From Firmicutes bacterium UBA5486 (GTDB lineage: Bacteria > Bacillota > UBA4882 > UBA10575), in assembly GCA_002427045.1 (NCBI GenBank), contig DIPO01000067.1, positions 1-25,708 on the forward strand: a stretch of DNA of 25,708 nucleotides, written 5' to 3'. A program made the translations under genes and the position numbers. Every line of letters begins with the position of its first letter. Positions within the stretch are counted from its first letter, which is position 1. The notes below the pieces were generated by a model that was not told where the DNA came from, searched no databases, and saw nothing but the letters and a program-made list of their open reading frames with translations. Below are positions 14,821-23,434 of the stretch, piece after piece.

Positions 14821-15665
14821 AATCGTCACACAGTTTACGTGAGGGTATAAAATTACTTTTCACTTACTTCTTTATACTAATTATGCTCATAATTGTTCTG
14901 TTTCCAGTTGTCTGGACATTTGTCTCTTCCTTAAATCCAGGGCAAAGCCTGTATAGTAGTGAATTATCATTAATACCAAAGGATATTACTTGGAATCACT
15001 ACAAGAAGCTTTTTAAGGAAACGGATTTTGGTATCTGGTATAAAAACACAATAAAAGTTGCCTTTGCAAGTTCAGCGGTAACAGTTATCTTAGTTACTTT
15101 AACGGCGTATGCTTTTTCTCGACAACGTTTTGCAGGTCGAAAACAGAGTTTAGTTGCAATGTTGGTCTTACAAATGTTTCCAGGCATTATGAATATGGTT
15201 GCTATCTATGTTCTTCTTAATCTTATAGGGTTGTTGGATACTCATTTAGGTTTGGTATTAGTCTATGCTGGGGGGGCTATTCCTTATAATACTTGGCTGA
15301 TGAAGGGTTATATGGATGGTATACCCAAATCATTAGAGGAAGCTGCTCTGATTGATGGTGCAGGTAACTGGACAACTATGTGGAAAATTATTTTACCACT
15401 AACTTTACCGATGACCTCAGTAATTGCAATCTTTAGTTTTGTGGCTCCTTTTGGAGATTTCCTCTTTGCCCGTTTGGTGCTAACTACTCCGACCAAATGG
15501 ACACTGGCTGTAGGGCTTAATGATTTTATTTCGGGTAAGTTTGACAAAAATTATACTCAGTTTGCGGCAGGATCGCTACTTGCGGCGTTACCTGTTACAA
15601 TTCTTTACTTATCAATGCAGAATCTATTGATTGGCGGATTAACAAAGGGTTCGGTTAAAGGTTAA
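14817..15665 (+). CDS. malG: Maltodextrin ABC transporter permease MalG
   Basis: The 282-residue permease has six membrane segments and the EAA docking loop EAALIDGAGNWTTMWKI, followed by LPLTLP. It is the usual partner of MalF and overlaps it by four bases, with the ribosome site AAGGAGGAGGAG inside the end of malF. It forms half of the inner-membrane channel for maltodextrins. A hairpin 24 bases after the stop ends the operon. Confidence 0.93.
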   Translation: MKSSHSLREGIKLLFTYFFILIMLIIVLFPVVWTFVSSLNPGQSLYSSELSLIPKDITWNHYKKLFKETDFGIWYKNTIKVAFASSAVTVILVTLTAYAFSRQRFAGRKQSLVAMLVLQMFPGIMNMVAIYVLLNLIGLLDTHLGLVLVYAGGAIPYNTWLMKGYMDGIPKSLEEAALIDGAGNWTTMWKIILPLTLPMTSVIAIFSFVAPFGDFLFARLVLTTPTKWTLAVGLNDFISGKFDKNYTQFAAGSLLAALPVTILYLSMQNLLIGGLTKGSVKG

Positions 15666-15688
15666 TATAAAAAGATTAATGAGACTTT

Positions 15689-15717
15689 GAGCCCTGAATA
15701 AAAAGAAATCAGGGCTC
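15689..15717 (+). terminator. Hairpin ending the mal transport operon
   Basis: A perfect 9-bp stem (GAGCCCTGA with TCAGGGCTC) has an 11-base loop, followed by TTATTGC. The T-run is poor but the position right after malG and before a new promoter supports a terminator. Confidence 0.6.
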
Positions 15718-15776
15718 TTATTGCTCATATTCCCAGGTCTATCTAATTTCCTTAGATAGAAACAAAAACAAAATAG

Positions 15777-15805
15777 TTGAAAACTTTTTGTAAACGTGGT
15801 ATAGT
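15777..15805 (+). promoter_or_regulatory. Sigma-A promoter of the small Cys-rich gene
   Basis: TTGAAA (15777-15782) and TATAGT (15800-15805) are separated by exactly 17 bases. Transcription would begin about 40 bases before the small gene at 15855 and might run on into the tRNA. The spacer contains GTAAACGTGG, a weak match to the operator core. Confidence 0.7.
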
Positions 15806-15854
15806 GTAAATACAAAGAGCAATAAGCAAATATGACCTCAAGGTGGTGAAGATT

Positions 15855-16031
15855 ATGGTCTTCAAACTGACTAAAGAAGAGGTCCTTCAAGTTTGCAAAG
15901 ATTGCCGTTATTATGATGAACAAAGTGATACCTGTAGTTCTGATAGTGAATCTCCTCGGGCCTTAAAGATAGTACGTAAATGTGAAAAGTGGAATGACCA
16001 TTTTGGAAATGTATGTCTCTTTCGTGGTTAG
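15855..16031 (+). CDS. Small Cys-rich protein, function unknown
   Basis: The protein has 58 residues. It contains C-x-x-C-x-Y-Y, then C, then R-K-C-E-K-W and a later Cys (five Cys in all), an arrangement suited to a zinc or iron-sulfur site. There is no signal peptide, so it is cytoplasmic. The ATG at 15855 is preferred because AGGTGGTGA sits five bases ahead of it; the longer GTG start at 15843 falls within that ribosome site. It has its own promoter and a short terminator overlapping its stop codon, so it is independent of the mal operon. I do not recognise the family and infer no role in starch use. Confidence 0.7.
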   Translation: MVFKLTKEEVLQVCKDCRYYDEQSDTCSSDSESPRALKIVRKCEKWNDHFGNVCLFRG

Positions 16032-16051
16032 CCCTGACGGGCACTTTTTTT
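16031..16051 (+). terminator. Short terminator after the Cys-rich gene
   Basis: A 4-bp GC stem (GCCC-TGAC-GGGC) overlaps the stop codon and is followed by CTTTTTTT. The stem is short but the T-run is good. Confidence 0.55.
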
Positions 16052-16070
16052 CTTTTAAGATTAACAATAC

Positions 16071-16146
16071 GGGCCTGTAGCTCAGTTGGGAGAGCGCTGC
16101 GTTCGCATCGCAGAGGTCAAGGGTTCGAATCCCTCCAGGTCCACCA
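16071..16146 (+). tRNA. tRNA-Ala(CGC)
   Basis: The 76-base cloverleaf has acceptor GGGCCTG pairing with CAGGTCC (one G-T), D arm GCTC...GAGC, and anticodon stem CTGCG/CGCAG with loop TTCGCAT, giving anticodon CGC (reads GCG, alanine). The T loop is TTCGAAT. Discriminator A and CCA are encoded. The outermost T-stem pair is an A-C mismatch. A terminator follows closely. Confidence 0.95.
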
Positions 16147-16158
16147 ATATAAAAAATA

Positions 16159-16190
16159 GCTCCGGATTTAAAGTCCGGGGCTTTTTTATT
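16159..16190 (+). terminator. Intrinsic terminator of tRNA-Ala
   Basis: An 8-bp stem (GCTCCGGA with TCCGGGGC, one G-T pair) has a short A/T loop and is followed by TTTTTTATTT. It starts 13 bases after the tRNA CCA end. Confidence 0.88.
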
Positions 16191-16271
16191 TCAGATTTAA
16201 TAAGCAATTAGTAGGAAAACTATTATGTTTATGAAAAGGAATTAGCAGAAAAAAGCAGAATAAAATATGTT

Positions 16272-16287
16272 ATGCAAACGTTAGCAT
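16272..16287. promoter_or_regulatory. LacI/GalR-type operator before the second amylase
   Basis: ATGCAAACGTTAGCAT is a 16-base palindrome with a single mismatched pair. It has the central CG and outer GC of LacI/GalR operators. It lies about 115 bases before the amylase start and is the best-formed member of the operator set in this window. Confidence 0.65.
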
Positions 16288-16403
16288 ATTAGCCAATAAT
16301 TACGGAGGAGAAAGCAAAAGGAATAATTTATCTATAGTAAAGCTTTATAATTCTGACTATGATCCTTAGCTTTTAAAAAGCAAATGAGAAGGAGTTGAAT
16401 TCT

Positions 16404-18215
16404 GTGAGTTCATATTTTAACAGATAAAAAAAGAAGTTTTTCATTATCACCCTTATTCTCATTATTTCATTATTCTTTACTGGCTGTTTTAAGAAAAATG
16501 ATTCAGTTAAAAAGGTATCGTTTTTGTTTGTTAGTAGTAATCCCACGAATTTAAGTACAAATATTGATCCATCGCTTACCAAGATTACACTTAATTTTAA
16601 TAGTAATATATCTAGTGCTAAGGTAGGTTTGAAAGAATACGATATTAAGGAATTGTCCCAAAAAAGTAGAATAGTCGAGAAAACGCTTGAAATTAATGAA
16701 TTTCAACTAGAACCGCTTCGTAAATATTTTTTATACTTTACAGTTACGGATCAAAAAGGTACAAAAATTACAGGTAAAATAGCTTTTATTACTGGGGATC
16801 CAAACAAAACTAAAACAAATTCTACTATGATGCAGGCTTTTTACTGGGAAATGAATGAAGGGGATTATAAGAATATTCACCCGGGTGAAGCTAACCTTTG
16901 GAATCTACTTCAAAGCAGAGCTGAAGAGCTTTCCTACGTTGGAATAACTGCACTCTGGCTTCCGCCTGCTTCTAAAGGGATGAATGGGCAGAATACCGTT
17001 GGCTACGATGTCTATGACTTATGGGATCTAGGGGAGTTCAACCAGAAAGGAACAGTCCGAACCAAGTATGGGACCCGAGCGGAATTGGATCAAGCTATTA
17101 ATTATCTCCATGCAAATGGGATTGATGTTTATTTTGATGCGGTTTTAAATCACCGGATGGGGGCTGATCAGAGCGAAGCGGTACCACTTGCAAGTGGAGG
17201 TACAATGACAGCCTGGACTAAATTTAATTTCCCCGGTAGAAACGGTACATATTACTCATCAACATGGGATTGGACTTACTTTGACGGGGTGGATGGAAAT
17301 CTGTTTAAAGGCAAGTCCTGGGATAATTGCCTAGATAATTATGACTATCTAATGGGTGATGATGTTGATTATCAAAACTCTAAAGTAAAAGACGAGATTA
17401 AGGCCTGGGGTAAATGGATCATTAATGAAGTTGATTTTGATGGCTTTAGGTTAGATGCGATTAGACATGTTGATAATGATTTTGTTAGCGAGTGGCTTGA
17501 TGAGGTTTGGTCTGGTACCGGTAAAGATGTTTTCTTTGTAGGTGAAGCCTGGATTGAAGATATTAATTACTTAGTTTCTTATTTACAGGCGGTTAATAAT
17601 CCCCTGATGAAAGTCTTTGACTTTCCGCTATACAATACTTTTCGAACATTATCAAACGGGAGTCTTGATCTTAGGTCACTATCCAATGTAGGGTTGGTTA
17701 ACAGATCTGGTTATGAAGACCTGGCAGTAACCTTTGCTGATAATCATGATACGAATCGGGATGATGATCAAAATAATCCTGGAATAGCAAATTATAAATA
17801 TCAAGCCTATGCCTATATATTAATGCGTGAAAAAGGTATTCCTTGTGTCTGGTGGAAAGACTACTATGTCTATGGCATGAAGGATAAATTGGATAAATTA
17901 ATTGAAGCCAGAAAATATTTTGCTTATGGCCCGGGTCATGAAGTAGATAATAATGATCATGATGTTTACTCATATGTACGTGAAGGATTAGCAGATGAAC
18001 CTGGGACTGGTTTGGTAATGATGATCTCCGATGGACCAGTGGGTGGGAGTAATGTTGCGATCAAAAGAATAAACTCCAGACAGCCCAATACTACCTTTTA
18101 TGATTATACAGGCCATATTAGTGAGCGAGTAACTACGGATGACCAAGGGTATGGCAATTTTAAGGTTAATGTTGAAAGAGAGACTGGATGGTCAATTTGG
18201 GTACCGGTAAATTAG
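16404..18215 (+). CDS. Lipoprotein-type GH13 alpha-amylase, start region broken by an in-frame TAA
   Basis: A GTG at 16404, nine bases after GGAG, begins the reading frame. Codon 8 is TAA (16425-16427), followed at once in the same frame by KKKFF, a hydrophobic stretch and lipobox FTGC (Cys28 counted from 16404). Reading the TAA as AAA or CAA would give a textbook lipoprotein signal. The first in-frame TTG after the stop is 16524, too late to keep that signal. The mature part has an Ig-like (Big_5-type) domain (about 40-130), then GH13: D245-AVLNH, nucleophile D351, acid/base E381 and DNHD with D449, all intact. It is a paralogue of the amylase at 10610. It is either a recent pseudogene, a sequencing error, or translated by reinitiation or from a non-standard start. 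Confidence 0.8.
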
Positions 18216-18338
18216 TCATACTGCAGTAATATAATTTGAAATTTAAAAACTAGAGTATTTTATATAAATGGGATAGCCTAATAAATGAATAGAATTAGAT
18301 TGAAAGATAATTAATTGAAAAAATATTTAATGAAAGAG

Positions 18339-18369
18339 AGAAAAGCTCGCTTTTTAAGCGAGCTTTTCT
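18339..18369. terminator. Bidirectional terminator between convergent units
   Basis: A perfect 14-bp stem with a 3-base loop, rich in A on the left arm and T on the right. It lies between the second amylase (+) and the outer-membrane barrel gene (-), which converge here, and can serve both. Confidence 0.85.
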
Positions 18370-18491
18370 GTGTGGCGTATAAATTTAGATAATCTCTTCG
18401 AATTATAGTTAGCGCATTTATTGTAGCCAAAATTGATGGTAACAATGGAATTCCCTTATATAGCTAATAGGTGAAAAAGCCTATAAATCTT

Positions 18492-19826
18492 TTAGAAGCT
18501 ATACTTAACCTTTAACCCGATTTCATCTAAATCTTTCATCTTCCCAAGAGTAGTCTCAGGCTTTCCATCAATTAACCGTAAACTGATAATGATTTCAGTA
18601 TTTATTTCCGGATAATAACAGATTTCCGGCGATAATATAAAAGCATAAGTATCACTAAATTTGCTAAAATCTTTTACTTCCAGGCAAGTATTAAAAGGAA
18701 TTTTAATTTTGCCATCGTGTAAAGTAAATTCCAGGCAGCTGACTAAGTAATTAGACAGTTCCTTTGTACCTCGTTCCTGGGGGAAACCATGGAGATATTG
18801 GCTATTGAAGTAAAGATCATTGATGCTATAATCAAAACCAATAAGATATTTCGTATAAGGGGTATCTTCCAGAGTTGTAATTTCGATCTTTCCGGCACCA
18901 AGAGCGGATAAATCCGAAACGGTTTTTACTTCCTCTGGAAAGAAGATTGCTACTTCGCCCCAGAAGCTTAAACCACCATAGGCACCAGCCAGATCAAAGC
19001 CAACTATTTTTCTGCGGGGATAAATCAGCTCGCAAAGGAGATCAACTTTACCCGGAGCTGCTTGGTCTGGAGAAAGAGTGATCTTTGGTACAGGCAGGGT
19101 ATAACGCCCATCGATATAGCTGACTGAGAAATCACAGTCCAGAATTGATTTTTCTAATCTCAGGCCCCAGCTGCTGCTTTCTTTCAGAAGTTTAGCAGGG
19201 GGAATCTCTGTAATATACTCATTTGTTTCAAAGGGTAAAGCCGGTAGTTCAGAATGGAACAAAGATTGAAACCGCGGGCTTTCAGGTAAAGCAGCCGGTG
19301 CAAAAGTGGGGATATAGATGCCAGTTAGAGTAACCTCTCCAAGATAGGAAGTGGCTTTTAGGGCATTTGAACCTAAGTAGCGTCCAAAGGTAAAGAGATC
19401 TCTTAAATCCTCAGGATTTAGGTTATTGGTGGGATTAAGTAAATAACCTGTACCCCATGGTATTAGCTGTTTTCCGATACGGAGATCAATCTGTTGCCAA
19501 GGGGTTGCATAGAGATCAAGATAGGCTTCGTCTAATTCTAAGAGTACTTGGTTGGAAACGGATGATTCTTTAGGTAATTGGAAAGCAACTCCTGGAGCCC
19601 GGAGAGAAAATTCTCCGTAAAAACGGGCATTATTGGTATTAACTTCGGGTTGTAATCTTAAGTTGGTTTCCTGCCAGGTTAGTTCAGAATTATTCTGCAA
19701 ACTGAATCTGGTTTCTGTTTGAAAATAGCCCTTCCACTCCAGCCCGGAAGCAAAGGTAGGAACGGAAAAAATCCAGAAACAGACGAACAGAACCAGAAGA
19801 TAATAAAGGGTATTTTTTCTTTTCAT
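18492..19826 (-). CDS. Outer-membrane beta-barrel protein (DUF1302-like)
   Basis: The 444-residue protein has a signal peptide (1-27, TFAS-G), then amphipathic strand-like sequence ending in VKYSF, with a C-terminal Phe. Residues about 115-141 contain LRIGKQLIPWGTG followed by NP-N-LNPEDL, a pattern like DUF1302-type and related porin-like proteins that sit beside RND exporters. It is the last gene of a three-gene operon after the RND exporter and the LolA-like protein, 22 bases behind the latter. The ATG follows AAGGAGG with seven bases spacing. It is probably the outer-membrane exit or acceptor for whatever the exporter moves. The substrate is unknown. Confidence 0.75.
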   Translation of the reverse strand: MKRKNTLYYLLVLFVCFWIFSVPTFASGLEWKGYFQTETRFSLQNNSELTWQETNLRLQPEVNTNNARFYGEFSLRAPGVAFQLPKESSVSNQVLLELDEAYLDLYATPWQQIDLRIGKQLIPWGTGYLLNPTNNLNPEDLRDLFTFGRYLGSNALKATSYLGEVTLTGIYIPTFAPAALPESPRFQSLFHSELPALPFETNEYITEIPPAKLLKESSSWGLRLEKSILDCDFSVSYIDGRYTLPVPKITLSPDQAAPGKVDLLCELIYPRRKIVGFDLAGAYGGLSFWGEVAIFFPEEVKTVSDLSALGAGKIEITTLEDTPYTKYLIGFDYSINDLYFNSQYLHGFPQERGTKELSNYLVSCLEFTLHDGKIKIPFNTCLEVKDFSKFSDTYAFILSPEICYYPEINTEIIISLRLIDGKPETTLGKMKDLDEIGLKVKYSF

Positions 19827-19848
19827 CTTTAATCCTCCTTCTTTTTCC

Positions 19849-20598
19849 TCACCTACTTAAATAACGCTCTGTAAAGAACTCATCAGATAAGCCGGTGTCA
19901 AATTCTACTTTCTCCAGAAACATTTTAGTGGAGTGATTTTTTATTACATCAACCATCTCAAGCTCTCTGGCGATAAAATATCCGGAAATCTCTTGAACGT
20001 TTGAGCTAGTAAGGATTTTACAAAGACGGTTGTTTTGATTGTAGAATTCTACCTTAACAGGGAAAAAATTTGTTTTGTTTACCCATAGCATTAACTGTGA
20101 GTAACCGGTATTGTTTCCTTCTACAGCTGTTAGCTGTAAAACATAATTTTCCTGATCGGACTCTACCAGCTGTGAAGACCATTCTTCACTATATTGTTGA
20201 GTTCCTAAGTCTTGATAAGAGAAGTCGGTTCCGGCAAATTTACCGCTTTTTTGGCGGGTGGCAATCCGTTGGGTTTTTTTGAAAGCAGGCATATACACGT
20301 AGAAAAGGTCATTTGGCAAGGAAAGAAAACCAATCCCTCTTTGGCTGGCCGGGGATAAAAATTTTCCCATCCTTTTTTCACCTTTTTGCATCATGATTAA
20401 TTCCCGGTTTTCTTCTTCTTTTCCGTTTTTGTCAATAAGAACCAGTTTAATATGGATCTTTTGATCCTGGGGGGCATTAAGTAGGGTATCAACCTTTTCC
20501 AGGATTGCCTTGGCTGTAAGTTGTTCAGCTGTTATTCCCGGCAAGACAGGGAAAATAAGTAATAAAGTAAGTAACAGAATAAGAAATAAATTTTTCAA
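19849..20598 (-). CDS. LolA-like outer-membrane lipoprotein-sorting protein
   Basis: About 249 residues: a signal peptide (cut near ITA-E), then a LolA/LppX-type half-barrel fold of the kind annotated as outer membrane lipoprotein-sorting protein. Typical segments are AKAILEKVD, RELIMMQKGEKRMGKFLSP, GIGFLSLPNDLFYVYMP, and DFSYQDLGTQQYSEEW. Such proteins carry lipids or lipoproteins across the periplasm and are often encoded next to RND exporters, as here. Start choice: the GTG at 20607 lies only one base after GGAG, which is too close, so the TTG at 20598 (ten-base spacing) is preferred. The barrel gene follows after 22 bases, so the genes are co-transcribed. Confidence 0.82.
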   Translation of the reverse strand: MKNLFLILLLTLLLIFPVLPGITAEQLTAKAILEKVDTLLNAPQDQKIHIKLVLIDKNGKEEENRELIMMQKGEKRMGKFLSPASQRGIGFLSLPNDLFYVYMPAFKKTQRIATRQKSGKFAGTDFSYQDLGTQQYSEEWSSQLVESDQENYVLQLTAVEGNNTGYSQLMLWVNKTNFFPVKVEFYNQNNRLCKILTSSNVQEISGYFIARELEMVDVIKNHSTKMFLEKVEFDTGLSDEFFTERYLSR

Positions 20599-20679
20599 GT
20601 TTTTCACACTCCTTCAATTTAATCTATTGGATGGGGGGAATTAAATAGTTACCTAAAAGAAAAACATAATCGGTGATCA

Positions 20680-22926
20680 TCATGATGAAAATATTTGGAT
20701 TCGTTTCTCCAGGAGCAGGATGATGGCGGGAAGGATAATGATTGATCCAAAACCCGAACTAACCATTGTAAGAGCAACTAAAGCTCCAAACCGTTGCAAA
20801 GGAACAAGATCAGCAAAGAGAAAGATTAAGAACCCGCCGGTGACAGTAGTCATATTAATAAGGATTCCTTTTCCGGTGGTTTGCAAGGTCTCAATAAGTG
20901 CATCTTTACTATTGGTTGCAGATTTTTTCTCCTGCCGGAACCGGTTGACAAAGTGAATCGAATAATCAATTCCGATACCAATCGAAATACTGCCAACAAG
21001 CACAGTAGCAATATCTAAGGGGATTCCAGAGTAGCCCATAAAGCCAAAGATGACAGTTAAAGTGAAGATAATGGGAATTAAACCAATTAGGCCACCGCGG
21101 AATGAGCCGAGTAGTAGTGAGACCATAGCTAAAATTAGGAGAAGAGAGAGCAGGAGGCTTTGGAGCTGGCTACGAAGCAGACTATGATCCAAGTTTTTAT
21201 AGATGGAATGCATACCGGTCTGGGTAAAGGTACAAACAGGAGAATCGAGGTCTGCGATAAACTGCTCAATCTGATCAACAAGTCCGGTAATCTGATCCAT
21301 AGGTGCATAAATAAGGGTAGCTTGGATTAAAGCTTCTGATTTATCCCGATTTACTAATTGGTCTACACTTTCTTCCCCTTCAATAAAGAACCAGAGATTA
21401 GCTACTTTATCTTGATGATCAGGAATTTGCCTTCCTTCGCCCATCGCCGCATTTAGCTCAATAATTAAATCCACTATTGAAAAAGGATTATTAACATTTG
21501 GCAGTGTGGCCAGAAAATCCTGAACTTTTTTCATCTCTATTAAAACAGCAGGGTCTTGAATCTCTCCATTTACCAGGATTTGAATGGGGATTGAACCTCC
21601 GAATTTTCCCTTCATGATTTTTTCTTCAGTTAGCCGGATACTGCTCTCTGGTTTAAAGTAATCAAGAACATCGACTTTCCGTTGTATTCTAGGGATACCT
21701 GCGATACTAATGGCCATGATTAATAAACCGATTATTGTGATTAATAGTTTGTTGGTATAGATCCAGCTACTAAATCTGGTAATAAAATTAGAATAAACTG
21801 TAGGTTGATCTTTCCGTTTCAGGAGAGGTTTCGTTTTAACTAGGGAAAGTAAAACCGGGACTAAAGTGGTGGAAGTTACTAAGGCAAAAAAGACTCCCAG
21901 TGCGGAGAATACTCCGAACTGTTGGATCATTGTTAGGTACGAACCAAAAATAAAGGAGATGAAGCCTGCAATAGTGGTAACTGCAGTTAAAAGAATGGGT
22001 AGCCCAACGCTGAATAAAGTTTTTTCCGCCCTTTCAATTAAAGAACCTTCAGATTTTATTTCGTAATATTTATTAATCAGATGGATACTATAAGCACTTC
22101 CGACAGCCACTAAAATTACGGGAATGGTATTAGAAATAATAGTTAAAGGGATACCAAAGAGACTCATCGTACCTAGGGTCCAAATGCTGCTAATCAGTAC
22201 TGAAAGGAGGGGCAGAACTACACCGGTAAGGGAACGGAAACTTAAGTAAAGCGTAATTATTATAAAGAGACTAACTAAAGGGGTAAGTGCTTTGAGGTCT
22301 CTTACTATGGTATCGCTAATTTCCATAAGATAAAACGGGAGGCCACCGTAATAAATATCGCTCTTAAGCTCTAATTCTTCTACTTGTTTTTTTATGGCTT
22401 TGGCCACCTTTACCTTATCAATATCATTCTCTAATTGACAAATAAGTAGGGCAGTAGTGGCATCACTCGAAATAAACTTATTCCGGTACATATCTTTTGT
22501 TAGAATATAATCTTTAAGCTCTGCAAGTTCATTAAGGATTTCCGGATTATCCTCGAGATCTATTAATGTACCAATTTCGATAAAACCATCAGATTCTTTA
22601 ATATCCAGAATATTAGTCAGGCTTGTAACATAAGTGATCCCTTCAATTCGTTGCAAATTGTTTGTGAGCAAATCCATCTCTTTCAGCGTTGAGGGGGTAA
22701 AAATATCTGTGGCCTCCATTGCAACCATAGCTAATAGATTCCCGCCATATTCTTTTCCGATATATTGAGAGAGTTTTACCACCGGATCAGACTTGGGAAG
22801 ATAATTTAGGATATCCGGGTCGATTTGGATCTTTGTGATCGAATAACCGAGGAATAAAGTAATAAGTATGGTTAGAAAAATTACGGTTTTACGGTGCCCC
22901 ATAACAAACTGGGCAAATTTATTCAT
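20680..22926 (-). CDS. RND-superfamily exporter (MMPL type)
   Basis: About 748 residues arranged as two repeats, each with one membrane helix, a large external domain and about five membrane helices (near 195-370 and 580-745). Family marks are an S-A-Y-S-I-H-L-I-N-K-Y segment in the first half and GIGIDYSIHFVNRF in the second (about 650). These proton-driven pumps of the MmpL/HpnN group move lipids or other hydrophobic compounds out of the inner membrane. An in-frame ATG at 22947 is possible, but the ribosome site AAAGGAG lies just inside that longer frame and points to the ATG at 22926. It heads the operon RND, LolA-like, barrel. It lies about 500 bases downstream of a TetR-family gene that may control it. 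Substrate unknown. Confidence 0.88.
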   Translation of the reverse strand: MNKFAQFVMGHRKTVIFLTILITLFLGYSITKIQIDPDILNYLPKSDPVVKLSQYIGKEYGGNLLAMVAMEATDIFTPSTLKEMDLLTNNLQRIEGITYVTSLTNILDIKESDGFIEIGTLIDLEDNPEILNELAELKDYILTKDMYRNKFISSDATTALLICQLENDIDKVKVAKAIKKQVEELELKSDIYYGGLPFYLMEISDTIVRDLKALTPLVSLFIIITLYLSFRSLTGVVLPLLSVLISSIWTLGTMSLFGIPLTIISNTIPVILVAVGSAYSIHLINKYYEIKSEGSLIERAEKTLFSVGLPILLTAVTTIAGFISFIFGSYLTMIQQFGVFSALGVFFALVTSTTLVPVLLSLVKTKPLLKRKDQPTVYSNFITRFSSWIYTNKLLITIIGLLIMAISIAGIPRIQRKVDVLDYFKPESSIRLTEEKIMKGKFGGSIPIQILVNGEIQDPAVLIEMKKVQDFLATLPNVNNPFSIVDLIIELNAAMGEGRQIPDHQDKVANLWFFIEGEESVDQLVNRDKSEALIQATLIYAPMDQITGLVDQIEQFIADLDSPVCTFTQTGMHSIYKNLDHSLLRSQLQSLLLSLLLILAMVSLLLGSFRGGLIGLIPIIFTLTVIFGFMGYSGIPLDIATVLVGSISIGIGIDYSIHFVNRFRQEKKSATNSKDALIETLQTTGKGILINMTTVTGGFLIFLFADLVPLQRFGALVALTMVSSGFGSIIILPAIILLLEKRIQIFSS

Positions 22927-22960
22927 CTGTATCATTGCTCCTTTCATTAGAACTAAGGAA

Positions 22961-23049
22961 TTAAGGGAATTGCATAATTTCCTGAGCTAGTATTTAACTA
23001 TAATTTATAGTGGTTAAATCTTAAATAATTAAATTATGCAATTCCTTAA
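22961..23049. repeat. Inverted-repeat element upstream of the RND operon
   Basis: GGAATTGCATAATTT (22966-22980) and AAATTATGCAATTCC (23031-23045) are perfect 15-base inverted repeats, extended by TTAA on both sides, enclosing 50 bases. The right arm with its GGTTAAAT lead-in (23013-23048) matches the end of the possible element at 1570-1605. It could be a small non-autonomous transposable element, or a large operator or hairpin in the RND leader. The gene-free stretch 22927-23434 otherwise holds only the two repeat features listed next. Confidence 0.75.
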
Positions 23050-23124
23050 ATTGTATATATGATAAATTTGAAATTTAATCTAAATCTATAGGTAGCCTAA
23101 TTCAAGTCAAATACCATATATTAT

Positions 23125-23161
23125 GGTTAAAAAGTAATGTAGGTTATTATACAATTCCCTC
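23125..23161. repeat. Third copy of the GGTTAAA...CAATTCCC element end
   Basis: GGTTAAA, then TGTAGG, then TTATTATACAATTCCCT aligns with 1570-1605 and 23013-23048 in the same order and spacing. It is a diverged copy of an interspersed repeat end. Confidence 0.55.
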
Positions 23162-23223
23162 AAATGACTATATTACAAAGGAGAAAAATTATTACCAGAG
23201 ATTTCGACTAATAGACCAAACAG

Positions 23224-23425
23224 GTAATATATTCGATAAGTAAAGAAAAAAATATTAGGTTTATAAGTTTATGATAAGGAAGTATATTAGGTATTCATTA
23301 AACACTTATATTCTCTTATTTGAGCTAAACACATCAAGCTACATGTTATGCATTTCGCTTAGAACAGGATGATATGAAGAACAGATCAATATTGGACATT
23401 TAGACTAATTTAGTAATATATTCGA
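23224..23425. repeat. 13-bp direct repeat upstream of the RND operon
   Basis: GTAATATATTCGA occurs at 23224-23236 and 23413-23425, each time preceded by GACTAAT at a different distance. It may mark the ends of an inserted segment, or be binding sites for the nearby TetR-type regulator; it is not itself palindromic. Confidence 0.35.
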
Positions 23426-23434
23426 AAAGCCAAT

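Noticed and set aside
15639..15923. Antisense ORF across the malG end and Cys-rich gene
   Set aside because: It overlaps a terminator, a promoter and two genes on the other strand, and has no family features.
16425..16440. Programmed frameshift on the A-run in the second amylase
   Set aside because: The A-run comes after the TAA and the frame before and after is the same, so slippage would not bypass the stop.
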